Shown here piece by piece: positions 25,373 through 33,654 of a stretch of 64,000 bases of DNA. The notes beneath the pieces are model-generated. The model searched no databases and was not told the origin of the DNA. It was given only the letters and a program-made list of their open reading frames with translations. Positions within the stretch are counted from its first letter, which is position 1. Each line of letters starts with the position of its first letter. Both the position numbers and the translations under genes were made by a program. Origin of the DNA: Donghicola eburneus (GTDB lineage Bacteria > Pseudomonadota > Alphaproteobacteria > Rhodobacterales > Rhodobacteraceae); NCBI RefSeq assembly GCF_900115865.1, contig NZ_FOXY01000005.1, forward strand, positions 1 through 64,000, given 5' to 3'.

Positions 25373-26233
25373 ATGCCCGAAAATGCAGCAGTTCTGGCGG
25401 GAAAGCCTATCGTTCAGAGAATTCACGAGTTCTATCCAAAGCTGCCAGAGGGCGAGCGTAAGGTGGCCGATGTGCTGCTGGCAGCGCCTGCGGATCTGGC
25501 CGTGCGCAATGCAATCGAATTGGCAACACAAGCCGAGGTCTCTAACGCCACAGTAACGCGGCTGTTTCGGCGGCTGGGCTACGCCAGCTTTGACGAGGCG
25601 CGGCAGGCCGCACGTGCAATGCGGGCCACGGGATCGCCCCTGTTTTCCGGCAAGGCAAGCAAACCGTTGGGGGACCCAATCTCTGAACTGGTGCACGAAG
25701 AGACCGTCGTGATCGAGGCGACGTTGTCGCGCGTCAATCCACTGGTGCTGCGCGCTATCGGGAGCGCCATACGAACAGCCCCGCGAATTCGCACCTTGGG
25801 CTATCGGAATAGCCATTTCCTGTCACAATACCTGACCGCGCAGATCGCGATGATGCGCCCCGGCGTGGCGCCGCTACTCATGCCTGGCCAGACCGAGAGC
25901 GAAGGCATCTCATCCTTGGGGCCGCAGGATTTGGCGATCGTTGTGGCGATGCGGCGGCGACCCGCAGGCTTTAACCGCATGGTCGAGGCGATTGCCACCC
26001 GTGGATGCAAAGTTCTGCTGCTGGCTGACGAGTCCATTCGCGGCGCACCGGCCCATGCAACATGGACGCTGGATTGCGTGGTAGAGACCCCTCAGTTTGC
26101 GGACAGTTACGTGGGGGCCTTGGCACTTTTGCGCATGATCGTGGTCGAGGCCGAGCGCGCTCTGGGCGCTGCAGGGCATCGCCACATGGAAGATGTCGAA
26201 GACCTACGCGAGCGTCTGGGCGAGCTAGAATAG
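25373..26233 (+). CDS. MurR/RpiR-family transcriptional regulator
   Basis: A 286-aa regulator with an N-terminal HTH (residues about 10-85; ATQAEVSNATVTRLFRRLGYASFDEAR) and a C-terminal SIS phosphosugar-type domain (about 130-265). GGAG precedes the ATG. Divergent from the TRAP/diaminopropionate operon, so it is the likely repressor or activator of that operon. The SIS domain would bind the inducer, although here the pathway is of amino acids and not sugars. Confidence 0.85.
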   Translation: MPENAAVLAGKPIVQRIHEFYPKLPEGERKVADVLLAAPADLAVRNAIELATQAEVSNATVTRLFRRLGYASFDEARQAARAMRATGSPLFSGKASKPLGDPISELVHEETVVIEATLSRVNPLVLRAIGSAIRTAPRIRTLGYRNSHFLSQYLTAQIAMMRPGVAPLLMPGQTESEGISSLGPQDLAIVVAMRRRPAGFNRMVEAIATRGCKVLLLADESIRGAPAHATWTLDCVVETPQFADSYVGALALLRMIVVEAERALGAAGHRHMEDVEDLRERLGELE

Positions 26234-26458
26234 GGGGAGCGTTAGGTCGCACGGGGCGGGCAGGCGTTGAGCTTCAGGAGTGGCGCGTTTCTATGCAGGT
26301 TGGGCTCTAGCTGCCTCGTTCTAGCGACTTATCTCTTTGTTCTCCGACCATTTGCATGCGCCCGTTGAACCAAACCCCTTAAATTGCGTTGTTTTCAGAA
26401 CAAAGGCGCGGCCCGCGTCAAACAAGGCCCGCCCCAAGATTGAAACAAAGGACGCCAC

Positions 26459-27400
26459 ATGGCCGAACGAGAGCCGAGCGAGATGGGCCGAGATGCCGTG
26501 ATCACCCGTGGTATTGTCACCGACAACCCCGAGGCCCTGCTGCGCGGTAGCGGAACACGTGCTGTTTGGGGCGTCCTCCGCGAGGCCGGTCTGCGATTGC
26601 TGAGCGACGATGCGTTCGGGCTGGCGGGAAACGTGGCCTTTCGCGTCCTTCTGGCGGTCTTTCCTTTCCTGATCTTTACGTCGTCGCTGACGGCCTTTGT
26701 CGGGACCCAAAGCATGGCCGACGACCTGATTGCCTTTCTCATCGCGATTGTGCCCTCGACGTTGATTGAACCCATTGTCTCGGAAGTGCGGCAGGTCATG
26801 ACGGTCCAGCGCGGCGGTGTCTTGTCTGCTGGTATCTTGCTGACCGTCTGGTTTGCGATTGGCGGTGTCGACGGCGTGCGGGTGGGCCTGAATCGTGCCT
26901 ATGGCGTCCGGGAAACGCGCGCGTGGTATGTCCTGTATCCTGTGATGGCATTGATGGTCGTGATTGCCAGTCTGGTGCTCGTCATGGTCGGGTACCTGCT
27001 CGTGATCGCACCAAGAGCCGGATCTTGGTTGCATATCCTGTTTCCGGGCTTTGATCCGGCCTCTGTCACGATTGGCTTCATCCGGTATCCTGCGGCGGCA
27101 CTTATTCTGGTGTCTTCGCTTTTCTTGGCGCATGTGGTGCTGCCTGCGCGGCGCACGCGGTTTTCGTCGATCTACCCAGGAGTGCTGTTTACGGTCGGAG
27201 CTTGGCTCACGCTAACAGCGGCCTTTTCGTTCTATCTGGCGAATTTCGCGACGTATTCGAGCTACTACGGCGGTTTGGCTGGGATCGTTGCGGCGTTATA
27301 TTTTTTGTATTTGGCGGCACTCGTGCTCATCTTTGGCGGAGAGATCAACCGCGCGCTCCGCATTCGTCGTTTGGCGCGGGCGATGCGCGGGGACGGATAG
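26459..27400 (+). CDS. YihY/virulence factor BrkB family membrane protein
   Basis: A 313-aa inner-membrane protein with about six hydrophobic segments after a ~60-residue soluble N-terminus. The stretches NVAFRVLLAVFPFLIFTSSL, FATYSSYYGGLAGIVAALYFLYLAAL and IFGGEINRALR are typical of the BrkB/YihY family. The biochemical function is unknown; the older name ribonuclease BN is an error carried over in databases. AAAGGA is the ribosome site. Single gene ended by a strong hairpin. Confidence 0.85.
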   Translation: MAEREPSEMGRDAVITRGIVTDNPEALLRGSGTRAVWGVLREAGLRLLSDDAFGLAGNVAFRVLLAVFPFLIFTSSLTAFVGTQSMADDLIAFLIAIVPSTLIEPIVSEVRQVMTVQRGGVLSAGILLTVWFAIGGVDGVRVGLNRAYGVRETRAWYVLYPVMALMVVIASLVLVMVGYLLVIAPRAGSWLHILFPGFDPASVTIGFIRYPAAALILVSSLFLAHVVLPARRTRFSSIYPGVLFTVGAWLTLTAAFSFYLANFATYSSYYGGLAGIVAALYFLYLAALVLIFGGEINRALRIRRLARAMRGDG

Positions 27401-27420
27401 AGCCCTCAAAAATAGCAAAG

Positions 27421-27444
27421 GAACCGCCGATTGGTCGGCGGTTC
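27421..27444. terminator. bidirectional terminator
   Basis: GAACCGCCGA-TTGG-TCGGCGGTTC is a perfect 10-bp stem between the convergent YihY and symporter genes. An A-rich stretch lies before it and serves as a T-run for the minus-strand transcript. Confidence 0.8.
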
Positions 27445-27474
27445 CCTGTGTGATCAAAGCTAAACTCGGCGCGT

Positions 27475-28824
27475 TTAGTGCGGCTTAGCGTACCTCGCGA
27501 GCTCCGCTTCAACGGCTGGGTCGATCTCCAGATTATCGTCCACCCGCTCGCCTGTGTCGGGGTCCAAATAGGCCGCCATGTCGATCTGCCCCTCAGTCTT
27601 GGCGACGATTGTCGTGACGACAGCATCGCCCGAGATGTTCACAGCTGTACGGATCATATCCATCAGACGGTCGACGCCTAGGATCAGGGCAATGCCCTCT
27701 AGCGGCAGGCCGACTTGGCTCAGAACCATGGTCAGCATCACCAAACCAACACCTGGAACACCTGCAGTACCAATGGACGCGAGCACCGCCATTGCGATCA
27801 CGGTCAGATAGCCGCCGAGCCCAAGATCAATGCCATAGACATTGGCGAGGAAAACGGTCGCGACACCCTGCATGATCGCGGTGCCATCCATATTGATCGT
27901 CGCGCCAAAGGGAACAGTGAACGAAGCCACCGAGTTGTTCACGCCCATCCGCTCGGTCACGCAGCGCAGGGTGACGGGGATGGTCGCGTTGGACGATGCG
28001 GTTGAGAAGGCGAAAATCTGCGCAGGGCGGATCTTCTTCAGAAAGATGATCGGGCTCAGGCCCGAAAAGACCTTGAGATACAACATCAGCGTGCCGAACA
28101 GGTGCAGCAGCAGCGCGGCGACCAGTACCAGCACATAGGTCAGCACGGGGATGAACAGCCCGATGCCTTGCTCTGTGAATGTCTTGCAGATCAGGCAGAA
28201 GACCCCGATCGGCGCAAAGGCCATCACGATCTGAACGACTTTCATCATCAGCTCGTTCATATATTCGCAGGCTTCGACAAAGGGTTTTGACCGCTCTCCC
28301 AGCATCAGCGCCGCCACGCCGAGGATGATGGTGTAAAAGATGATTTGCAGCATCTCTCCGCCTGCAAACGCGGCCACCGGATTGCGGGGCACGATTGCAG
28401 CAAACGTCTCCCAGACCGAAGGCGCCTCTCGCGCGGTTACGCCAGCGGTATCGACGCCCTCCATCACAAAGCCGTTTCCGGGGCCGACAACCAGCGCCAT
28501 GACGATCGCGACGGCGATGGCCGTGGCAGTGGTCAGCAAGTACAGACCAAAGGACTTGCCGCCCACGCGCCCAAGAATGCGAATATCCCCGATGCCCGCG
28601 ACTCCGCAGATCAAAGAGAAAAACACCAGCGGCACCACCAGCATCGACAGGGCGTTCACGAACATGCGCCCGATCATTCCCAAGAAGCCACTGACGAAAT
28701 GCGTGTTAATCGCCTGAATCTGTAGCGCGTTCAGGATGACCCCGAGAAGGAATCCGGCCCCCATGCCAATCAGGACTTTTGTGGTCAGGGACATCCCCTT
28801 ATCCCCTGTAGCTGTCTGGTTCAT
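27475..28824 (-). CDS. dicarboxylate/amino acid:cation symporter (DAACS family)
   Basis: A 449-aa GltP/DctA-type transporter with eight hydrophobic segments. The reentrant-loop serine motif (FSTASSNATIPVT), TINMDGTA with the sodium-site residues, and the late VNISGDAVVTTIVAK region are visible. The start MNQTATGDKG is preceded by GGGAG; the longer frame is not supported. It imports glutamate, aspartate or C4-dicarboxylates with Na+ or H+. The tail of ~25 residues beyond the core is acidic. Confidence 0.9.
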   Translation of the reverse strand: MNQTATGDKGMSLTTKVLIGMGAGFLLGVILNALQIQAINTHFVSGFLGMIGRMFVNALSMLVVPLVFFSLICGVAGIGDIRILGRVGGKSFGLYLLTTATAIAVAIVMALVVGPGNGFVMEGVDTAGVTAREAPSVWETFAAIVPRNPVAAFAGGEMLQIIFYTIILGVAALMLGERSKPFVEACEYMNELMMKVVQIVMAFAPIGVFCLICKTFTEQGIGLFIPVLTYVLVLVAALLLHLFGTLMLYLKVFSGLSPIIFLKKIRPAQIFAFSTASSNATIPVTLRCVTERMGVNNSVASFTVPFGATINMDGTAIMQGVATVFLANVYGIDLGLGGYLTVIAMAVLASIGTAGVPGVGLVMLTMVLSQVGLPLEGIALILGVDRLMDMIRTAVNISGDAVVTTIVAKTEGQIDMAAYLDPDTGERVDDNLEIDPAVEAELARYAKPH

Positions 28825-29119
28825 CGGAAACTCCCGCGCTGTGAAAACAAGTGCCAAGCGGCCCTTTGATTGAAGGGCAGAGTAGCAGCACACGCAAAAG
28901 GATCGAAGCTTCGCCGCCCTTGCGAACGCGCAACAACAGAATTGCGGTCCATTTAAGTGGCGATTTTGGCAGGGAAAGTCCCAGTTTGGTGGTTTACGAT
29001 CTGGGATATGTGGGGTGTTGATGGACTTTCAGCAGACTGGGAAATCGCTGAAAATCCGGTTGTGTCACGTCAGTTGACATGCGCCCGATGCGCATCGACA
29101 ATCTGCCTTGCCGTCGCGA

Positions 29120-29701
29120 TCAAATCCCGCCGAGGTAAAATCCGATAGCTTCGGCCAGTTCGGTTTCCTCGTATCCGAAATGAGAGCGCACAATCTCTTC
29201 GAGCTTGCGATAGGTCGCGGCGGCTTGGTGGAAATTGTCGTCGCTTGGATCTTCGATCAGAGCGTCCGCCGCGTTATCAAGTCGAACGATAAGCTCGTGC
29301 ACCACCTCGTGCTCTGCCATGAGCTTGGCCACGACCTGTTTGAACATACCACCGCCCGCAGCTTGGATGCGCGGAAACATGTCCGCGCCTTCGATGTCGT
29401 GATGGAATTTTAAAACTTGGCATTCGCGGCCGCACAAGGAGCCGAATGCGCGGAAATTGTCAGCCATTTCAAGGTTTAGCACGATTTTCTTGAGGTGCTT
29501 TGGCGGGGAGTCTCCCGCTTCGATACGCTCTAGTACTGCGCCGATCTGGGCCATCTCCATCAGATAGTGCCGATGAATTGCCGCCAGTTGGCGTCCTTGG
29601 CGGCGGTGCATATCGGTCGCGCCGGAAACCTTGGGGGCTTTGGGACGCGCGGCCTCGTTCAGCGAGAGGTCATCCAGAGATTGGTTCGAAAGATCAGTCA
29701 T
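29120..29701 (-). CDS. hemerythrin HHE domain protein
   Basis: A 193-aa four-helix-bundle protein. The di-iron ligand pattern is spread over HRHYLMEM (about residue 51), FHHDIEGADMFPRI, AEHEVVHELI and RSHFGYEETELAE. Start at MTDLSNQS; the upstream extension of the open frame lacks family features. Such proteins bind O2, sense redox state or handle iron. Both flanks are non-coding, so it is a single gene. Confidence 0.8.
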   Translation of the reverse strand: MTDLSNQSLDDLSLNEAARPKAPKVSGATDMHRRQGRQLAAIHRHYLMEMAQIGAVLERIEAGDSPPKHLKKIVLNLEMADNFRAFGSLCGRECQVLKFHHDIEGADMFPRIQAAGGGMFKQVVAKLMAEHEVVHELIVRLDNAADALIEDPSDDNFHQAAATYRKLEEIVRSHFGYEETELAEAIGFYLGGI

Positions 29702-29964
29702 GCCGAGTAAGAAAGCCTTTGCGCGGGGTAAGTCAAGAACCGCGCCCTGCCGAAGCCGCCGGCATCCCAAAAATTCAGTGCTTGGCCTCAAACTACATAG
29801 ATATCCGGCTTTTCTCGCCCTAGGGCTTTGTTTGGTCCTGCTGCGGCTTGCTTTGTGCGCGCTCCGCCGCAAATGACAGAGAGATCAGTGCACTGTAGGT
29901 GCCTGTGCCATTGTTTCGACAGAGGTCGGCATTGGGCGAGTCAAAAGGTCAAAGTTAGTCGGGT

Positions 29965-31611
29965 ATGGGTAGAGATATGGTGGAGACGCGGATCGCAGTT
30001 GTCGGGATGGGACCGCGCAGCCTTGGTGCTTTGGAGGCGCTCGCGGCGCGGCTGGGCAACGACGCGGCGCCCCTGTCGGTGGATTGCTATGATCCCTTTC
30101 CAGCCTGCGGTGCCGGACCTAATTTTGACCCCGAGGAATTGGATCTGTGCCGCTTGAATATCCCGATGCGGGATATCGATATTCGTCCGCCAGAGTTCAC
30201 AGGGTGCAGCACTTTTGCGGAGTGGTTGGCAGACACGCCGCACCCGGATGTCTTTCCAGCCCGAGCAGATTTGGGGCGTTACCTTGAGGCCCGCTATAAC
30301 GCGCTGCGCAGATCAGGGCGACTCGCGATCACCCATTTGCCCACGATTGCGACCGAGCTGAAGCAAGAGGGGGACCTTTGGATGCTGCGCGCCGACGACG
30401 CATGGCATGGGCCCTACACCGAAGTGCTTTTGTCCGTTGGGCAGCCGCAAGTGCAACCGGATGAGCAGCTTGCAGAATGGCAGCAGCATGCCAGTGCGGA
30501 GGGCCGCACAGTGGCCCAAGCCTACCCTGCAAGACGGCTCGCCGAGGAAGCTGCTGGATGGACGGGCCGCACAGTGGCGATCCGCGGGCTTGCACTTTCG
30601 GCGTTCGATGTGCTGCGTGTTCTGACGACGGCCCAAGGCGGTCGTTTCGAAGAAGGACAGTACATTGCCTCGGGCCAAGAGCCTGCGCAGATTGTGCCGT
30701 TTTCTTTGGACGGTCTGCCTCCGTTTCCCAAGCCTGAGACAGAGGCTTTGGACGCAAGGTTTAACCTAAGCGCGGCAGAGACAGAGCTCTTCTCCACGAA
30801 CATCCAAGCGGCTGCGATTGCCAACCCCGAGCAGGCGCGGACACTCTTGACCGAAGCGCTCGTATCGCCTGTGATCCGTATCCTGACCGAGTTCGGTGCA
30901 GAAACCGATTTCTCTGCAGTTTTCGCGTGGCTTGAAACCGAATTTTCCGACCCTGGAACACAGGAAACAGAAGGGCCGGTCGAGACCCTGAAAACTGGAA
31001 TTGCGATGGCCGAAGGGGCGGCCACGCCCTCGGTCGGGTACACAGTTGGGCAAGTCTGGCGCAAATGGCAGGATCAGTTACGCAGCGGCTATAATCCCGC
31101 AAAGACCCAGCCAGACACAGCTGACCTGATTGTCGCGTTTGACGAGGGCCTAAAGCGGTATTCCTACGGCCCGCCGGTATCTTCTAGCCGCGAGCTTGCA
31201 GCGCTGATCGAAGCGGGCATCGTGACATTGGACCATGCCGCCGATCCCGATATCGCGCTGACAGAAGGCGGATGGACGCTGACTTCGGACCAAGGTTCGG
31301 TCGAAGCAGATGTTATGATCGACGCCGTCATCGCCTCGCCTGACCTGTCGATTTTACGCTCCTCGTTGCTGAATGGCCTGGTTGACGAAGGCAAGCTTTG
31401 CCCGATCAGTGAGAGCCTTGCGGCTGAAACTGCTGCAGATGCGCAGATTATCGCGCAGGACGGTACGCGGTCGCCTGGCCTTTGCCTACTTGGACGTTTG
31501 GCCTTGGGCAGTGTCGTTGCCGCAGACTCTTTGCATGACTGTTTCGGCGCGGCATCGCACCGTTGGGCGCAGGATGTGGTAGAGCGAATGGAAGGTAAGG
31601 TCGAAACGTAA
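29965..31611 (+). CDS. FAD/NAD(P)-binding protein
   Basis: A 548-aa protein of the NAD_binding_9 type. The N-terminal dinucleotide motif is VVGMGPRSLGALEAL and is followed by DPFPACGAGPNF, a family signature. The family includes HcaT-like and lysine/ornithine-monooxygenase-like oxidoreductases of mostly unknown role. A second ATG at 29977 (MVETRIAV) is an equally good start. A 15-bp direct repeat (GGGCCGCACAGTGGC) occurs twice within the gene near 30500 and 30562. Single gene; no specific function is assigned. Confidence 0.75.
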   Translation: MGRDMVETRIAVVGMGPRSLGALEALAARLGNDAAPLSVDCYDPFPACGAGPNFDPEELDLCRLNIPMRDIDIRPPEFTGCSTFAEWLADTPHPDVFPARADLGRYLEARYNALRRSGRLAITHLPTIATELKQEGDLWMLRADDAWHGPYTEVLLSVGQPQVQPDEQLAEWQQHASAEGRTVAQAYPARRLAEEAAGWTGRTVAIRGLALSAFDVLRVLTTAQGGRFEEGQYIASGQEPAQIVPFSLDGLPPFPKPETEALDARFNLSAAETELFSTNIQAAAIANPEQARTLLTEALVSPVIRILTEFGAETDFSAVFAWLETEFSDPGTQETEGPVETLKTGIAMAEGAATPSVGYTVGQVWRKWQDQLRSGYNPAKTQPDTADLIVAFDEGLKRYSYGPPVSSSRELAALIEAGIVTLDHAADPDIALTEGGWTLTSDQGSVEADVMIDAVIASPDLSILRSSLLNGLVDEGKLCPISESLAAETAADAQIIAQDGTRSPGLCLLGRLALGSVVAADSLHDCFGAASHRWAQDVVERMEGKVET

Positions 31612-31647
31612 CGCGGGTGATCCATCGCGGCTCAGTCGTGGAAGTGC

Positions 31648-32274
31648 CTACCTGCGCGAATTTTGCCGGCGCCGCACACCACGCCACGGTTTCACCTGCC
31701 AGACGGTCCAAATCAAAGCGCAGAGCACTGCCGCACACAGCGCCGCCTTGGAAAGGGCGCCCATGGTACCCTCGATCAGCATTGCGTGGGACACGCTCGC
31801 AGCGACAATGGCCGAGGCTGCGAACACGTGGGAGAAGCGCCAAACTTGCGGACGGAGCCAGCGCTTTTTCCGGATCGCGGCAAGAAGCGCGGCGGCGAGC
31901 AGTGCCCACATCCCCACAACGCCGAAAACAGAGAAAAGCGTAGGCGCGCGAAAGGTCAGAGCGTCGATCATATCCGGCGGGCTCGTGATCCAAAGCCCAA
32001 CCACATGCGCCGCGATTGCCAGCAGGAGGACGAGGCCGGACCACCGGTGAACCACGCGGCCCAACTGGATCGGAAGACGCGGAAGTAACCCCGCCGCAAG
32101 CAAAGGCTGGACCAAGAGCACGGCCAGCGCGACGATCCCTGCAAAGCCCGCCGCAATGTAGATAGGGCCGCGATATTGTAGATACTCACTGTTTGCGGCC
32201 ACAGCGATTGGGATCATGATCAGAGTGGCAAGCCCGCCCCAAGCGATGACTGCGCGCAAGTGCTTCAAAGTCAC
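31648..32274 (-). CDS. ferric-reductase-like / cytochrome b-type membrane protein
   Basis: A 208-aa protein with six hydrophobic segments. Histidines suited to heme ligation occur in VVHRWSG, IAAHVVGLW, RFSHVFA and SVSHAML, as in the ferric-reductase-like transmembrane domain (YedZ/FRE family). It overlaps the exported intradiol-like gene upstream by 4 bases, so the two are one operon. It may pass electrons across the membrane to that partner (inference). Confidence 0.7.
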   Translation of the reverse strand: MTLKHLRAVIAWGGLATLIMIPIAVAANSEYLQYRGPIYIAAGFAGIVALAVLLVQPLLAAGLLPRLPIQLGRVVHRWSGLVLLLAIAAHVVGLWITSPPDMIDALTFRAPTLFSVFGVVGMWALLAAALLAAIRKKRWLRPQVWRFSHVFAASAIVAASVSHAMLIEGTMGALSKAALCAAVLCALIWTVWQVKPWRGVRRRQNSRR

Positions 32275-32759
32275 GCCGGTTGCAGGACAAAATGCGCAGC
32301 AAGGCTCGCGTCCCGCGCACTATCCATGACAGGACGCAAGAAGACGGTTTCAAAGGCGCCGCTGTCGTAGGCAAGGTGTCCATGGGGCTGACCAAAGGCT
32401 GGAACGATCTGGGGCATCTCCAACTCGAACACGCCATCGGCATTTGTCAGGGTCGCACCATGGCTTCGTGCGTCGCGCTCGCGGCCCTCGGTGGTGTGCG
32501 CCCAAATCTGGATGCGGACCCCTTCGAGAGGGGCGCCGTCACCCGCACGGCGCACGGTCCCATGCATCAGAAAGCCGCCACCACCGATCCGGTCAACAAT
32601 GGGCGCACCGGGGCGGTAGTTGTTTGCACCACCGCGCATCGACGTTGTGGGTTGCAAGCCTTGCGCGCGGGCAGGGACGGTCAGCCCGCTCTTCGCGGTG
32701 AGAAGAGACGCCGCGCCTGCAAGCATCAGGGTACGGCGGCCAAGACGGGAGTGTGACAT
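32271..32759 (-). CDS. exported intradiol dioxygenase-like protein
   Basis: A 162-aa protein with a twin-arginine-like signal (GRRTLMLAGAASLLTAKSG, cleavage near residues 30-33). A small intradiol-dioxygenase beta-sandwich follows (GGGFLMHGTVRRAGDGAPLE, IQIWAHTTEG, a late HGHLAYDSGAF). Conserved His-x-His and a Tyr in NNYRPGAP could bind iron, but the full Tyr2His2 set of true catechol dioxygenases is not clear. It is shorter than catalytic homologues and the longer upstream frame is rejected. Forms an operon with the heme membrane protein. Confidence 0.65.
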   Translation of the reverse strand: MSHSRLGRRTLMLAGAASLLTAKSGLTVPARAQGLQPTTSMRGGANNYRPGAPIVDRIGGGGFLMHGTVRRAGDGAPLEGVRIQIWAHTTEGRERDARSHGATLTNADGVFELEMPQIVPAFGQPHGHLAYDSGAFETVFLRPVMDSARDASLAAHFVLQPA

Positions 32760-33011
32760 GTGTGAGCCTTCCTCTTCAGAGTGGATGCTTTGAGAGAGCC
32801 TAGCGCAAAATTGGCGGTGGTGGAGCCAACGGCGCGCCACCGCACAGCCTTGTGACCGCATGCGCGCCGCACCAGTTTGCGACATCGCGTGCGCCATTGT
32901 GTCGTAAAACTCCCTTCGCCTTTGCGGACAAAAAGCTAAATCAGGCAGGCGTGCGGGCGTATAGTTCATGCACCGCACCAATTAGACCGCCAGAATGAAA
33001 GCCCAGCGCCT

Positions 33012-33506
33012 GTGAAGAAATCTACCCTTGATGCGACGGATATCCGCATCCTCAGCGCCATTCAGAACTATGGCCAACTGAGCAAGACGCGCCTGTCCGA
33101 GATCGTCAACATCTCGGCCACGCCGTGCTGGTCGCGTCTGGACCGGCTCAAGGCGGCGGGATTCATCACGGGGTATCATGCCAACATTGCGTTGGACCGG
33201 CTGTGCGATTTTACTCAGGTGATGGTGACCGTGTCCCTGACACACCACCGCCGCACGGACTTTGACCGTTTCGAGGCATGGGTCGCGCTGCAAGACGATA
33301 TCGTCGAATGCGTCGCGACAGGGGGCGGCATGGACTACGTGATGAAGACGATCTGCCCGACGCTGGCAGGCTTCCAAGCGCTGATGCAGGACATGCTGGA
33401 TGCCGAGCTCGGGGTGGATCGCTACATGACCTACATCGCGACTCGCGTGGTCAAATCCAGCCGTCCGAATATAGCCAAACTGGCGGGCGCTGGACAGCGC
33501 GCCTGA
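33012..33506 (+). CDS. Lrp/AsnC-family transcriptional regulator
   Basis: A 164-aa regulator starting at GTG. An N-terminal winged HTH (ILSAIQNYGQLSKTRLSEIVNISATPCWSRLDRLKAAGFI) is followed by a RAM effector domain (about 75-150). It lies 148 bases upstream of the DmdA-like operon on the same strand, with two direct repeats in the gap that may be its sites. The effector is probably an amino acid or the operon's substrate. Confidence 0.85.
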   Translation: MKKSTLDATDIRILSAIQNYGQLSKTRLSEIVNISATPCWSRLDRLKAAGFITGYHANIALDRLCDFTQVMVTVSLTHHRRTDFDRFEAWVALQDDIVECVATGGGMDYVMKTICPTLAGFQALMQDMLDAELGVDRYMTYIATRVVKSSRPNIAKLAGAGQRA

Positions 33507-33521
33507 ACAGTCTGACCGAGG

Positions 33522-33568
33522 CCAAATTTTCAGTCCGAACAGTCCATGCTGTGCCAGATTTTTAGTCC
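33522..33568 (+). promoter_or_regulatory. two direct repeats upstream of the DmdA-like operon
   Basis: CCAAATTTTCAGTCC (33522-33536) and CCAGATTTTTAGTCC (33554-33568) match at 13 of 15 positions and start 32 bases apart, three helical turns. Lrp-type regulators bind phased repeats of this kind. The function is inferred. Confidence 0.45.
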
Positions 33569-33654
33569 ACACCGAAACCTTTTCGCTGCGTAAATATCCG
33601 CCACCAGAAACCAATTCCCGGGCAGAAATCCGGTGACTTTCAAGGGCGCATATC

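Noticed and set aside
26321-27133. 270-codon minus-strand open frame over the YihY gene
   Set aside because: Charged, low-complexity translation antisense to a good membrane-protein gene.
30500-30580. 15-bp direct repeat inside the FAD/NAD protein gene
   Set aside because: It encodes two unrelated GRTVA-type turns in a coding region and has no further copies; probably chance.
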